Source: an uncultured Flavobacteriaceae bacterium (GTDB lineage: Bacteria; Bacteroidota; Bacteroidia; Flavobacteriales; Flavobacteriaceae). Taken from it: DNA of 64,000 nucleotides. Below are positions 1 to 7,524 of the stretch, piece by piece. Made by a program: the position numbers and the translations under genes. Location of the stretch: the NCBI GenBank assembly GCA_947498845.1, contig CANMLX010000024.1, positions 1-64,000 of the forward strand. The letters run 5' to 3'. Under the pieces are notes generated by a model. It had not been told where the DNA came from, ran no database searches, and saw nothing but the letters and a program-made list of their open reading frames with translations. Position 1 is the first letter of the stretch; every line of letters starts with the position of its first letter.

Positions 1-212
1 CCAACAAAGGAAAACAATAACTATTTTTAACAACGAAATATTAACCTAAAACGGTCAACTCTATTTAGGGATATACAAATTATTATATAATCTATTTTAT
101 TGTAATTTAAAGTATCTACAATTCAGCCTATAAATTCTACAACTCGGTTATAATGATTTAAAAAAGAGAGGCATCTACAAGATATTTGTAGCATAATTAT
201 AACAACAATATT

Positions 213-638
213 ATGCAACATCTAATTAAAATTATTTTCGTTTTTATTATCAGCTCATCAGCAGTATTAGCTCAAGACAATTCAGGAAGTACCATAACAG
301 TAAACGTTTCGAATTTAAAAAATAATGACGGTAAAGTACATGTAGGCCTCTATAATACCAAAGAAAGCTTTTTAGGAAAACAGTATAAAGGGGAAATTTC
401 AAAAATAGATAATAAAACGTGTAGTGTGGTATTTGCAGATATTCCTAAAGGAACTTATGCTATATCGCTTTATCATGATGAGAACAATAACAATAAAATG
501 GATACCAGAATGTTTGGAATCCCTAAGGAAGACTACGGTTGTTCAAACAATGCTAAAGGTTTTATGGGACCACCAAAATGGGAGGATGCAAAATTTCAGG
601 TAAATAACGAAGCAATAACACAAGATATTAAACTTTAA
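213..638 (+). CDS. DUF2141 family secreted protein
   Basis: The 141-residue product starts with a clear signal peptide (hydrophobic run at residues 4-17, cleavage near AVLAQ). The rest is one small beta-rich domain with the DUF2141 pattern: an opening strand with VNVSNLKNNDGKVHVGLY, then FADIPKGTYAISLYHDENNNNKMD and a GIPKEDYG turn. Family members are exported or envelope proteins without an assigned biochemical role. It lies 11 bp upstream of a TPR-like protein and in front of a LytS/LytR-type signalling cluster on the same strand, so the genes may be co-transcribed. No promoter with a full TAnnTTTG box was seen in the 212 bases upstream. The family call is firm; the function is unknown. Confidence 0.85.
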   Translation: MQHLIKIIFVFIISSSAVLAQDNSGSTITVNVSNLKNNDGKVHVGLYNTKESFLGKQYKGEISKIDNKTCSVVFADIPKGTYAISLYHDENNNNKMDTRMFGIPKEDYGCSNNAKGFMGPPKWEDAKFQVNNEAITQDIKL

Positions 639-649
639 AAACATTAAAA

Positions 650-1270
650 ATGAAAAATTTAATAGTAATCACATTCGTATTAATTTCGGTGATATCCAAT
701 GCACAAACAAATTATCAACAAGGGATGCAAAAAGCCTTTGAATTATGGGAAAGTGGAAAATCTACAGAAGCTTCTAATTTATTTGAACGCATAGCCTCGG
801 CAGAACAAGACAACTGGTTACCATATTACTATGCAGCTCAAATTAATGTAACAGCAAGCTTTGGAGAAAAAAATGAAGAGAAACTATCAGCCCAATTAAA
901 TAAAGCGCAAAATTTAATTAATAATGCTACAGCGATATCTAAAAACAATCCAGAGTTATTAGTAATGCAAGCGCTATTACACACGGCATGGGTTGCTTAC
1001 GATGGCGCCACTTATGGTATCACCTTAGCACCTAAAGTATCCGAAATATATACAAAAGCGTTACAAATAGCTCCTAAAAATCCTAGAGTAGTATATTGTA
1101 AGGCAGAGTGGGATATGGGCAGTGCACGCTATTTTGGGCAGGATACACAACCATTTTGTAAGGATTTAGAAAGCGCATTAGAACTTTTTGCTAACTTTAA
1201 ACCAGAAACACCATTTCACCCTAAATGGGGGAAAGACAGAGTTGAAACCATATTACAGTCTTGTAAATAA
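650..1270 (+). CDS. Secreted TPR-like protein
   Basis: The 206-residue protein has an N-terminal signal peptide ending near SNAQ. Its helical body resembles tetratricopeptide repeats: a first helix pair around residues 25-55 (KAFELWESGKSTEASNLFE) and others with repeated alanine/leucine spacing (IYTKALQIAPKNPRV, about residues 130-146). It is probably a periplasmic or envelope scaffold. It sits between the DUF2141 gene (11 bp upstream) and the sensor kinase (8 bp downstream), which points to one transcript and perhaps a role in the signal sensed by the kinase. No catalytic motif is visible. The call rests on repeat texture, not on a precise family. Confidence 0.7.
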   Translation: MKNLIVITFVLISVISNAQTNYQQGMQKAFELWESGKSTEASNLFERIASAEQDNWLPYYYAAQINVTASFGEKNEEKLSAQLNKAQNLINNATAISKNNPELLVMQALLHTAWVAYDGATYGITLAPKVSEIYTKALQIAPKNPRVVYCKAEWDMGSARYFGQDTQPFCKDLESALELFANFKPETPFHPKWGKDRVETILQSCK

Positions 1271-1278
1271 TTTATATA

Positions 1279-2622
1279 ATGAAGGAACTAACTAAAAAAA
1301 TAGTAATTGCATTTTTTATAGGGATAGTGCTATTTTTATTTGACAATGCCTTTTCAGGAGGGTTTATACAACGTAGCTTTAGAGAAGGTGTAGTTAGTTT
1401 CTTTATTTATCAGTTATATGCTTTGGTTATTAGTTTGGGGAATATGTCGTTTTTTGACTATTTAGAAAAACGGAGTTGGAAACCAAACCAAAGGGTTAAA
1501 AGGATTATTACAGGCTTTGTTGGTTCGGTAGTTATAACGCTCTTTTTAATGTTTTTATTAAACATGTTGGTGAACACAGTAATTGAGGGTAAAACGTTAA
1601 TGGAATTTATTAGAAATGAAAGAATTGGTAATTACCAATTTGCTTTATGGATAACATTATCGGTAGTTTCAATATTACACATCGTTTATTTTTATAATGA
1701 AGCCCAACAAAATAAAATTAAAGAGCAAAAAGTAATTGCAGGTACAGCAAGTGCTAAATTTGATGCCTTAAAAAATCAATTAGATCCACATTTTTTATTC
1801 AATAGTTTAAATGTGTTAACAAGCCTGATTGAGGAAAACTCGGATAATGCACAAGATTTTACAACATCGCTTTCAAAAGTATATCGCTATGTTTTAGAAC
1901 AGAAAAATAAAGAATTAATATCGGTAGACGAAGAGTTACGCTTTGCCAAAACGTATATGTCTTTGCTTAAAATGCGATTTGAAGATAGCATTGTTTTTAA
2001 CATGCCAGAAAAGGCAACAAACCCAGAAAGTAAGGTAGTGCCATTATCATTACAACTATTATTAGAAAATGCCGTAAAGCATAATATGGTAACGCCAAGT
2101 AAACCTTTACATATTAATATATATGAAGAAAAAGGGTATTTGGTGGTAGAGAATAACTTGCAACCAAAGCAAATAGTTAAAAAGAGTAGTGGTGTAGGTT
2201 TAAGTAATATAAAACAGCGTTATAACCTGTTAACGACAAAAAGAGTAGACATTAAAAAAACAGCAACTCAATTTTTGGTAGCCATACCAACACTTACAAA
2301 ACAAATATCAATTATGAGATCACAATCATCAAATGACATAGACGACAGTTATTTAAGAGCACGCAATCATGTAGAAGAGCTTAAAAATTTTTATTACAGT
2401 CTAACATCGTACATTTTTGTAATTCCTTTTTTAGCATTTATTAATTACAAAACCTCATGGAACTTTCAATGGTTTTGGTTCCCCATGTTTGGTTGGGGTT
2501 TAGGGCTAGTTATTCAAGCCTTTAAAGTTTTTGTAAGCGATAAGACTTTTGGACGCAATTGGGAGAAACGCAAAATAGAAGAGTTTATGAGACAAGAAGA
2601 GGAGGATGCTACATGGAATTAA
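1279..2622 (+). CDS. LytS-type sensor histidine kinase with C-terminal 2TM domain
   Basis: The 447-residue kinase has four N-terminal membrane segments (about residues 8-22, 38-54, 76-98, 119-138), then a His_kinase domain with LDPHFLFNSLNVL, the likely phosphoacceptor being His171. The ATPase region has N-box residues LLENAVKHN (Asn264 region) and a G-box GVGLSNIKQRY (305-315). After the ATPase domain it continues into a 2TM module (from about residue 355, YLRARNHVEELKNFYY, ending WEKRKIEEFM). This makes it longer than ordinary LytS-like kinases. The next gene overlaps its 3' end by 10 bp. It probably phosphorylates the LytTR regulator at 3968-4723. Kinase identity is certain; the signal is unknown. 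Confidence 0.92.
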   Translation: MKELTKKIVIAFFIGIVLFLFDNAFSGGFIQRSFREGVVSFFIYQLYALVISLGNMSFFDYLEKRSWKPNQRVKRIITGFVGSVVITLFLMFLLNMLVNTVIEGKTLMEFIRNERIGNYQFALWITLSVVSILHIVYFYNEAQQNKIKEQKVIAGTASAKFDALKNQLDPHFLFNSLNVLTSLIEENSDNAQDFTTSLSKVYRYVLEQKNKELISVDEELRFAKTYMSLLKMRFEDSIVFNMPEKATNPESKVVPLSLQLLLENAVKHNMVTPSKPLHINIYEEKGYLVVENNLQPKQIVKKSSGVGLSNIKQRYNLLTTKRVDIKKTATQFLVAIPTLTKQISIMRSQSSNDIDDSYLRARNHVEELKNFYYSLTSYIFVIPFLAFINYKTSWNFQWFWFPMFGWGLGLVIQAFKVFVSDKTFGRNWEKRKIEEFMRQEEEDATWN

Positions 2623-3275
2623 TAATGTTTACTATGAGACATTTTAATAAAGAAGAAAACTACATTAAAGCAAAAAAGCGTGTAGATAATATTAGGAACT
2701 TTTTTATCCATTTGTTAGTTTATATTGTGGCTAATATCACAATATCTTCGGTAAAAGTTATTCATAATATTAATAGAGGAGAAACATTTAATCAGGCTTT
2801 TTTTGATTTTTCAACATTTGCACTTTGGATGGCATGGGGGATTGGCATAGCATTTCATGGCTTTGCTGTATTTACAGATAGCACTAAGTTTTTCATTACA
2901 TGGAAGAATAAAAAACTTAAACAATACATTGAAAACGAGGTACAAGAATTTAAGAATGTAAAAAAGCAATATACGACAGAAGAGATAGAAGATTTTTCAA
3001 GAAGAGAAGCCTATTATGAAGCAAAGAAAAAATTAGATAATCTTTCAGGTTTTTATTGGCACACAGTAGTATATGTAGTAGTGAATATTTTTATATACAT
3101 GATTTTATTTTTTGTAGCAGATATATCTTTTTCAGAATGGTATACTTATGCTACTGCAGTGTTTTGGGAATTAGGTTTAGGGATACATGGACTTAGTTTA
3201 TTTGCTAAAAACAGTGTTTTTAGTAAGCAATGGGAACAGCGTAAAATAGAAGAATATATGAGTAATAATGAGTAA
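2613..3275 (+). CDS. Tandem 2TM-domain membrane protein
   Basis: I place the start at the ATG at 2613, because a GAGGAGG stretch lies about 7 bases upstream and the longer reading has no such signal; ATGs at 2625 and 2634 are alternatives. The product, about 220 residues, is two consecutive 2TM modules. Each has a charged KAKKRVDNIRNFF or EAKKKLDNLSGFY helix, two membrane spans, a GIGIAFHGFAVF or LGLGIHGLSLF signature and a WKNKKLKQYI or WEQRKIEEYM amphipathic tail. The same module ends the kinase encoded just upstream and makes up the next two proteins. Such modules have no known enzymatic activity. Membrane partnering with the kinase is my inference from context. Confidence 0.85.
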   Translation: MELIMFTMRHFNKEENYIKAKKRVDNIRNFFIHLLVYIVANITISSVKVIHNINRGETFNQAFFDFSTFALWMAWGIGIAFHGFAVFTDSTKFFITWKNKKLKQYIENEVQEFKNVKKQYTTEEIEDFSRREAYYEAKKKLDNLSGFYWHTVVYVVVNIFIYMILFFVADISFSEWYTYATAVFWELGLGIHGLSLFAKNSVFSKQWEQRKIEEYMSNNE

Positions 3276-3304
3276 AGAGAAGGTGGAATTAATTGTATAA
3301 GATT

Positions 3305-3640
3305 ATGAGGAGATTAGAAGAAACTACAGACTATAGTAATTATAAAAAAGAAGATGCTTATTTAAGAGCTCAAAAAAGAATTAAAGAACTAAAAGGGTTT
3401 TATGCACACGCTTTTTGGTATGCAGTAGTAAATATATTTCTTGTACTAATGATTGGTGTAAAATCTAATTGGAACATTTTCCACTTTGGAACATTTGCAA
3501 CGCCATTATTTTGGGGTATTGGTTTAGGTTTTCATGCTATAGGCGTATTTGGTAAAAATAGATTGTTTAGTAAATCTTGGGAAGACCGCCAAATAAAAAA
3601 GTTTATGGATAAAGACGATAAAACAACAAGATTTAAATGA
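3305..3640 (+). CDS. Single 2TM-domain membrane protein
   Basis: The ATG at 3305 is preferred over a TTG at 3293 that would add four residues; neither has a decisive ribosome site. The protein, about 111 residues, is one 2TM module: YLRAQKRIKELKGFY, two hydrophobic spans, GIGLGFHAIGVF, then SWEDRQIKKFMDK. It is the fourth 2TM module in this cluster. The stop codon overlaps the start of the next gene (ATGA at 3637-3640), a sign of translational coupling. Function unknown; probably a membrane accessory of the neighbouring two-component system. Confidence 0.85.
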   Translation: MRRLEETTDYSNYKKEDAYLRAQKRIKELKGFYAHAFWYAVVNIFLVLMIGVKSNWNIFHFGTFATPLFWGIGLGFHAIGVFGKNRLFSKSWEDRQIKKFMDKDDKTTRFK

Positions 3641-3966
3641 GAACTAAAAAAAATAATAATGCGCCTTATTTAAAGGCTAAAGAAAGGGTGAGGCATGTTA
3701 AAATATTTTACTTACATCTAGTGGGGTATATTATTGCAGTAGGGTTAATGTTATATAATATTTATATTCTAGATTACAGCAACCCTCATGCAGATTTCTT
3801 TTTATGGTTTAATTCTGTAATGATATTGGCTTGGACTGTTTTTATAGTGCTCCATAGAAGATGGGCGCTTAGTGGAAAAACATTTTTTAGCAAATCTTGG
3901 GAGAATAAAAAAGCAAAAGAATTTTTAGAAAAGCAAAATAAAGAAGAGACCACTATTTGGGAGTAA
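3637..3966 (+). CDS. Single 2TM-domain membrane protein (divergent)
   Basis: This 109-residue protein is the fifth 2TM module in a row. It keeps YLKAKERVRHVKIFYLH at the N-terminus, two membrane spans and the end motif KSWENKKAKEFLEKQ. The central Gly-His signature found in its siblings is altered to VFIVLHRRWALSG. It overlaps the previous gene by four bases and ends two bases before the LytTR regulator gene, so the whole block from the kinase onward reads as one operon. No enzymatic residues are apparent. Confidence 0.8.
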   Translation: MRTKKNNNAPYLKAKERVRHVKIFYLHLVGYIIAVGLMLYNIYILDYSNPHADFFLWFNSVMILAWTVFIVLHRRWALSGKTFFSKSWENKKAKEFLEKQNKEETTIWE

Positions 3967-3967
3967 T

Positions 3968-4723
3968 ATGAGAGTAATAATTATAGAAGACGAAAAACCC
4001 TCGGCAAGACGGTTGCAACGTATGGTAGGTAATTTAGGTATTGAAGCAGAAACCATGTTGCACTCGGTAGAAGAAGCGATAGATTGGTTTCAAAATAATA
4101 AACATCCCGATTTAATATTTTTAGATATTCAGTTAAGTGATGGTTTATCTTTTGAGATTTTTGAGGCTATTGAAATAAAATCTGCAGTTATTTTCACTAC
4201 AGCTTACGATGAGTACGCATTACAAGCTTTTAAATTAAACAGTATTGATTATTTACTCAAACCAATAGATACCGACGAATTGAAGATAGCAGTAGATAAA
4301 TACAAAGAAAATAGTTCTCAAAAACAAGCCGTCACATTAGATTTTAACGACATAAAAAACCTCTTGATAAACCCTATAGAACGTGTCTATAAAAAACGCT
4401 TTTCAGTAAAAGTAGGACAACATTTAAAACTTATAAACATAGACGATATTGAATGCTTTTATAGTGAAAATAAAGGTACATATATGCATACTAAAGACGG
4501 TAGAAACTATTTAATTGATCCCACATTAGAACAACTGGAAGACGAATTAGAACCGCAAACATTTTTCCGCATCAACCGTAAGTTTTTTGTAAACGTTAAT
4601 GCTATAAAAGACATTATAAGCTATACCAATTCTCGCTTACAAATAAAATTAAACACCTACAAAGCACAAGATGTTATTGTTGCCCGCGAAAGGGTAAAAG
4701 ATTTTAAAGGATGGTTGTCTTAG
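3968..4723 (+). CDS. LytTR-family response regulator
   Basis: This is a 251-residue two-domain regulator. The receiver domain (1-120) has an intact acidic cluster (IIEDEKP, Glu7/Asp8), the phosphoacceptor Asp53 in LIFLDIQLSDG, and the lysine in YLLKPID. The C-terminal LytTR DNA-binding domain (about 137-250) has the usual pattern KRFSVKVGQHLKLINIDDIECFYSENKGTYMHTKDG and ends FFRINRKFFVNVNAIKDI. It lies two bases after the last 2TM gene and is the evident partner of the LytS-type kinase 1.3 kb upstream. Targets cannot be told from the window. Confidence 0.93.
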   Translation: MRVIIIEDEKPSARRLQRMVGNLGIEAETMLHSVEEAIDWFQNNKHPDLIFLDIQLSDGLSFEIFEAIEIKSAVIFTTAYDEYALQAFKLNSIDYLLKPIDTDELKIAVDKYKENSSQKQAVTLDFNDIKNLLINPIERVYKKRFSVKVGQHLKLINIDDIECFYSENKGTYMHTKDGRNYLIDPTLEQLEDELEPQTFFRINRKFFVNVNAIKDIISYTNSRLQIKLNTYKAQDVIVARERVKDFKGWLS

Positions 4724-5194
4724 TTATAAATAATCTTCTTTTTAATAGTGTTTAGCTTAATGCATTAGAAATTAAATCTTATAGGTTAGTTAATTTTAAT
4801 GGTTTTGCCTTGTAGAGGAGTAAAAATGGTTTTGAAAGTGGTAAATAACATTATAAAAATGTAGGCTTTGTAATAAGAAGTTTCATTTAAAGTATACCTA
4901 TAATGCTTATAACAACTCGAAGTTTGTAACCATGGCTATAAGGGATTTTTAAAACCATTATCACCCTAATTTCTCAATAAATTTACCTCTCAAATAGCCA
5001 AAAAATAAAGCTAAATTTTTGTCGTTCGATTAAAGTGTTACATTACCAGTCGAATAGCATAGGGGTTTATCGGTAAAACTTAGCGCTACATCTTAAAACA
5101 TGTATATCAACCATTTTTTTTTGATATGAACTAAAAATTTTTACCAAACTTGTATTCAATAGTAATTTTGGGGTATCAAAAATGAGTTACCCAG
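4724..5194. other. Intergenic gap without a gene
   Basis: This 471-bp AT-rich stretch has no credible coding frame on either strand. It holds a -7 box TAATTTTG at 5163-5170, 24 bases before the OmpA-family start, and a short dyad ATATCAA...TTGATAT at about 5104-5127. I saw no strong terminator after the LytTR gene and no RNA gene. Confidence 0.6.
5163..5170 (+). promoter_or_regulatory. -7 box of the OmpA-family gene
   Basis: TAATTTTG matches the Bacteroidota -7 consensus TAnnTTTG and lies 24 bases upstream of the ATG at 5195. A TTG at 5150-5152 is too close (10 bases) to be an ideal -33 element, so only the -7 part is well supported. Confidence 0.45.
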
Positions 5195-6055
5195 ATGAAA
5201 AAAATTACTATTACAATTCTATTAACCCTTTTGTTTAAATGTGTTTTTGCAATAGATGGCGTTAAAAAAGATAAGATAGAAACATCTAAAACAGATGAAA
5301 TTAGCTTTAGTTATAATGTGTTTTTCGATACTAATAAATATGCATTAAATTCTAAAGAGTCCAACAGGCTATTAGAGTTTATAGAGTCAACTCAAAATAT
5401 TGATATAAAACGAATAACAGTAGTGGGTTTCTGTGATGATAGAGGGAGTTTAGACTACAATAAAAAATTATCTGCCAGAAGAGCCAATACTATAAGAGAT
5501 CTTATAGTGGCGTATAGAAATAGTGATACAGATCTTGAGGTATTAAATGCAGACGGTAGAGGTGAAATAGAGTTATCTGTTTCAAAAAATAAATTAGTTA
5601 GTAGTACAAGAGCTTTAAACAGAAAAGTAACCATTATAGTAACCCCTAAGAAAAAGAGGTTAATAGCAGCGTCTTTTTACGGAGATGATTTAAGAACAGG
5701 AGATTTAATTAATTTAAAATCTTTAAAGTTTAAAAAAGGCTACCGTTACCTTACACCAGAATCATTAAAGTATTTAGATGAAGTAGCTCGTTTTTTAGTA
5801 AAGCGTACAGATATCTATTTTACGGTGAATGGCCATGTATGTTGTACAAAAGGAGGAGGTGAATCTAGAGACCAAGAAACAGGAATGCGCAATCTATCTA
5901 CGGTAAGAGCAAAGTATATTAGAAACTATTTGGTGAAAAAAGGAGTAAAACCACAGCGTGTTAACTACAGAGGTTTAAAAGGAAAGTATAACTTAGGTGG
6001 AAATAGAAGCGAAGATAGACGTGTTGAAATATTAATTAGATACGCTAAAAAATAG
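5195..6055 (+). CDS. Periplasmic protein with two OmpA-like domains
   Basis: The 286-residue product has a signal peptide (about residues 1-19, LLFKCVFA) followed by two OmpA/MotB-type peptidoglycan-binding domains in tandem. The first (about 35-150) has VFFDTNKYALNSKESNRLLEF, then VVGFCDDRGSLDYNKKLSARRA, matching the usual GxxDxxG...N..LS..RA pattern. The second (about 175-284) has SLKFKKGYRYLTPESLKYLDEVA, then VNGHVCC...NLSTVRAKYIRNYL and a final NRSEDRRVEILI. No beta barrel is present, so it is probably a soluble or wall-bound periplasmic protein. It stands alone, with its own promoter and a strong terminator about 90 bp downstream. The domain duplication is visible in the sequence; the role in wall anchoring is inferred from the family. 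Confidence 0.8.
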   Translation: MKKITITILLTLLFKCVFAIDGVKKDKIETSKTDEISFSYNVFFDTNKYALNSKESNRLLEFIESTQNIDIKRITVVGFCDDRGSLDYNKKLSARRANTIRDLIVAYRNSDTDLEVLNADGRGEIELSVSKNKLVSSTRALNRKVTIIVTPKKKRLIAASFYGDDLRTGDLINLKSLKFKKGYRYLTPESLKYLDEVARFLVKRTDIYFTVNGHVCCTKGGGESRDQETGMRNLSTVRAKYIRNYLVKKGVKPQRVNYRGLKGKYNLGGNRSEDRRVEILIRYAKK

Positions 6056-6142
6056 TATATTAATATATAAGTATATACTGTTTAAAAAAAAGCATAGAAT
6101 TATAGAAAATACATTCTTAATTAGTCCGTTGTCCTTATAACA

Positions 6143-6175
6143 AAAAACTGTCTGATATTTTACGAGACAGTTTTT
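6143..6175 (+). terminator. Rho-independent terminator
   Basis: A perfect 11-bp stem AAAAACTGTCT / AGACAGTTTTT encloses an 11-base loop and ends in a T run. It lies about 90 bp after the OmpA-family gene and probably terminates it; the A/T flanks would let it work in both directions. Confidence 0.75.
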
Positions 6176-6180
6176 ATGTT

Positions 6181-6343
6181 ATACCAATTCTTCCATAAAA
6201 TGCAACATATAATTGGTTTCTTTTACACGATTTCTGCGTTACAAAAATAAACTATAAGCTAAGGCTATTCTTGATTTTTTAGCCTTGAACTCCTGTAAAA
6301 TAATTCAAATTATTTATATCGCATTTTATGGAAAAATTGGTGT
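6181..6343. repeat. MITE-like inverted-repeat element, copy A
   Basis: The element starts ATACCAATTCTTCCATAAAA and ends with the reverse complement of an almost identical arm (TTTTATGGAAAAATTGGTGT); the arms match over about 25 of 28 bases. The centre contains CTATAAGCTAAGGCTATTCT. Length (~163 bp), end sequence and palindromic layout match copies B (30572-30733) and C (40513-40674). It encodes no protein. It is probably a non-autonomous mobile repeat or a structured intergenic repeat. Confidence 0.65.
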
Positions 6344-6582
6344 AATTTAACGTTGGAATTGGTATTAAAGGATAATCCTAAAGTAGACGTTTATTATAAA
6401 AAAGCCTTATCAGAATTTATTATCTAGTCCAAGGTTAAAACCCTGTAATTCCATTGCAGTTACTTTAGTTTCTATAAATCTTTTTGTGTGCCTCTTGTCA
6501 TTTGACAAGCTACCTCTAAAAAGAATTTCATTTTTTCATTTAAAACTATGGATTTTAAATCCATAGTGATTTAATTAAAGTA

Positions 6583-7026
6583 TTAACTAGAAGAAGAAGG
6601 AGCGCTTGCAGCTAAAACAAATCTTAAATCAACAGTGCCTTCTATTAGTGAAAAAACAACTAGTTTACCAGGTTCTATCGATACAACTTCTAATACAATA
6701 GTGCTTGTAGCAGTAGTGCCATCTTCTGTAACTACTTCTACTAGTTCAGAAAAAGGTAACGAAAACCATTCTCCATTTGTACCAGAAATGTAACCAAGAA
6801 CAAGACCAGTGTTTGCTATATCACTAGAAAGATCAGGAATAGAAATTTCGTTATTTCCAGCAACCAGTTCAAAGTTTTGTATTACTACAGATGTTACATT
6901 TGCATTACCATCTTGTCCTGGAGCACCATCCATTCCATCAGCACCATCTTCTGCAGAACAGGATATAAATAATGAAACTATGGCTACTAAGAGGAAAAAC
7001 TTTCTTTTTAGGAATATACTTTTCAT
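6583..7026 (-). CDS. Small lipoprotein with short collagen-like segment
   Basis: The 147-residue product has a lipoprotein signal peptide with the lipobox LFISC (Cys about residue 23). It is followed by a short Gly-Xaa-Yaa run (GADGMDGAPGQDGN), then a beta-rich region of about 100 residues ending in serines. This layout (lipidated N-terminus, brief collagen-like spacer, small beta domain) is common in Bacteroidota surface lipoproteins of unknown role. It is an isolated gene flanked by gaps of about 500 bp. I do not recognise the C-terminal domain. Confidence 0.65.
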   Translation of the reverse strand: MKSIFLKRKFFLLVAIVSLFISCSAEDGADGMDGAPGQDGNANVTSVVIQNFELVAGNNEISIPDLSSDIANTGLVLGYISGTNGEWFSLPFSELVEVVTEDGTTATSTIVLEVVSIEPGKLVVFSLIEGTVDLRFVLAASAPSSSS

Positions 7027-7524
7027 ATTATTTAGGATTAATTATTTAAGTTATCTATCACATTTAAAAAACTAAAATAGGTAATATTTATAATATCTGC
7101 TATTTTACCTACCTATTAGTACATTTAGTTTAGATATATTTTGTTTTTAATTTATTAATATTCAAAATGAATAAGAACAGATGTATAAATTAGTGCATTA
7201 CTATCGTAACTACTAAGAAATGTATTATTTTGCACTACGTTTATAACCTGAATTCGATTTAAGAATCATAGATAAAATTCAATAAACATCCTAGATTCAA
7301 CTTATAATTACGATAGACTAGCGCGCTAGTTTATTGTAATTTAAGAAAGAAGAAGGCGTGTTTAGTGGTTTTTAGCTAGAAATTAATACATTTTCATAGC
7401 CTCAAGAGCGACATAATAGACTTGCTTAAGTTAAGTGATTGATTTATATGTGATTATGTTTTAAAAAATAATGTTCTTAGGTCGAACTCAGGTTCGTAAT
7501 AACTTAAATTAATACAAATATTCT
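7027..7524. other. Intergenic gap between lipoprotein gene and dnaG
   Basis: No gene is visible in this 498-bp AT-rich stretch. It includes an isolated GC-containing perfect palindrome ACTAGCGCGCTAGT at 7317-7330 and a short dyad GAACTCAGGTTC near 7484-7495. Neither has the T run of a terminator. Confidence 0.5.

Larger units (their letters stand above)
6056..6582. other. Gap holding a terminator, a MITE-like repeat and a palindrome
   Basis: This 527-bp gap has no gene. From left to right it holds the terminator at 6143-6175, the ~163-bp inverted-repeat element at 6181-6343, a second partial end (GGAATTGGTAT, about 6355-6365), and a 23-bp near-perfect palindrome (ACTATGGATTT / AAATCCATAGT, 6545-6567) just downstream of the minus-strand lipoprotein gene. 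The palindrome may act as a weak terminator for that gene. Confidence 0.6.
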
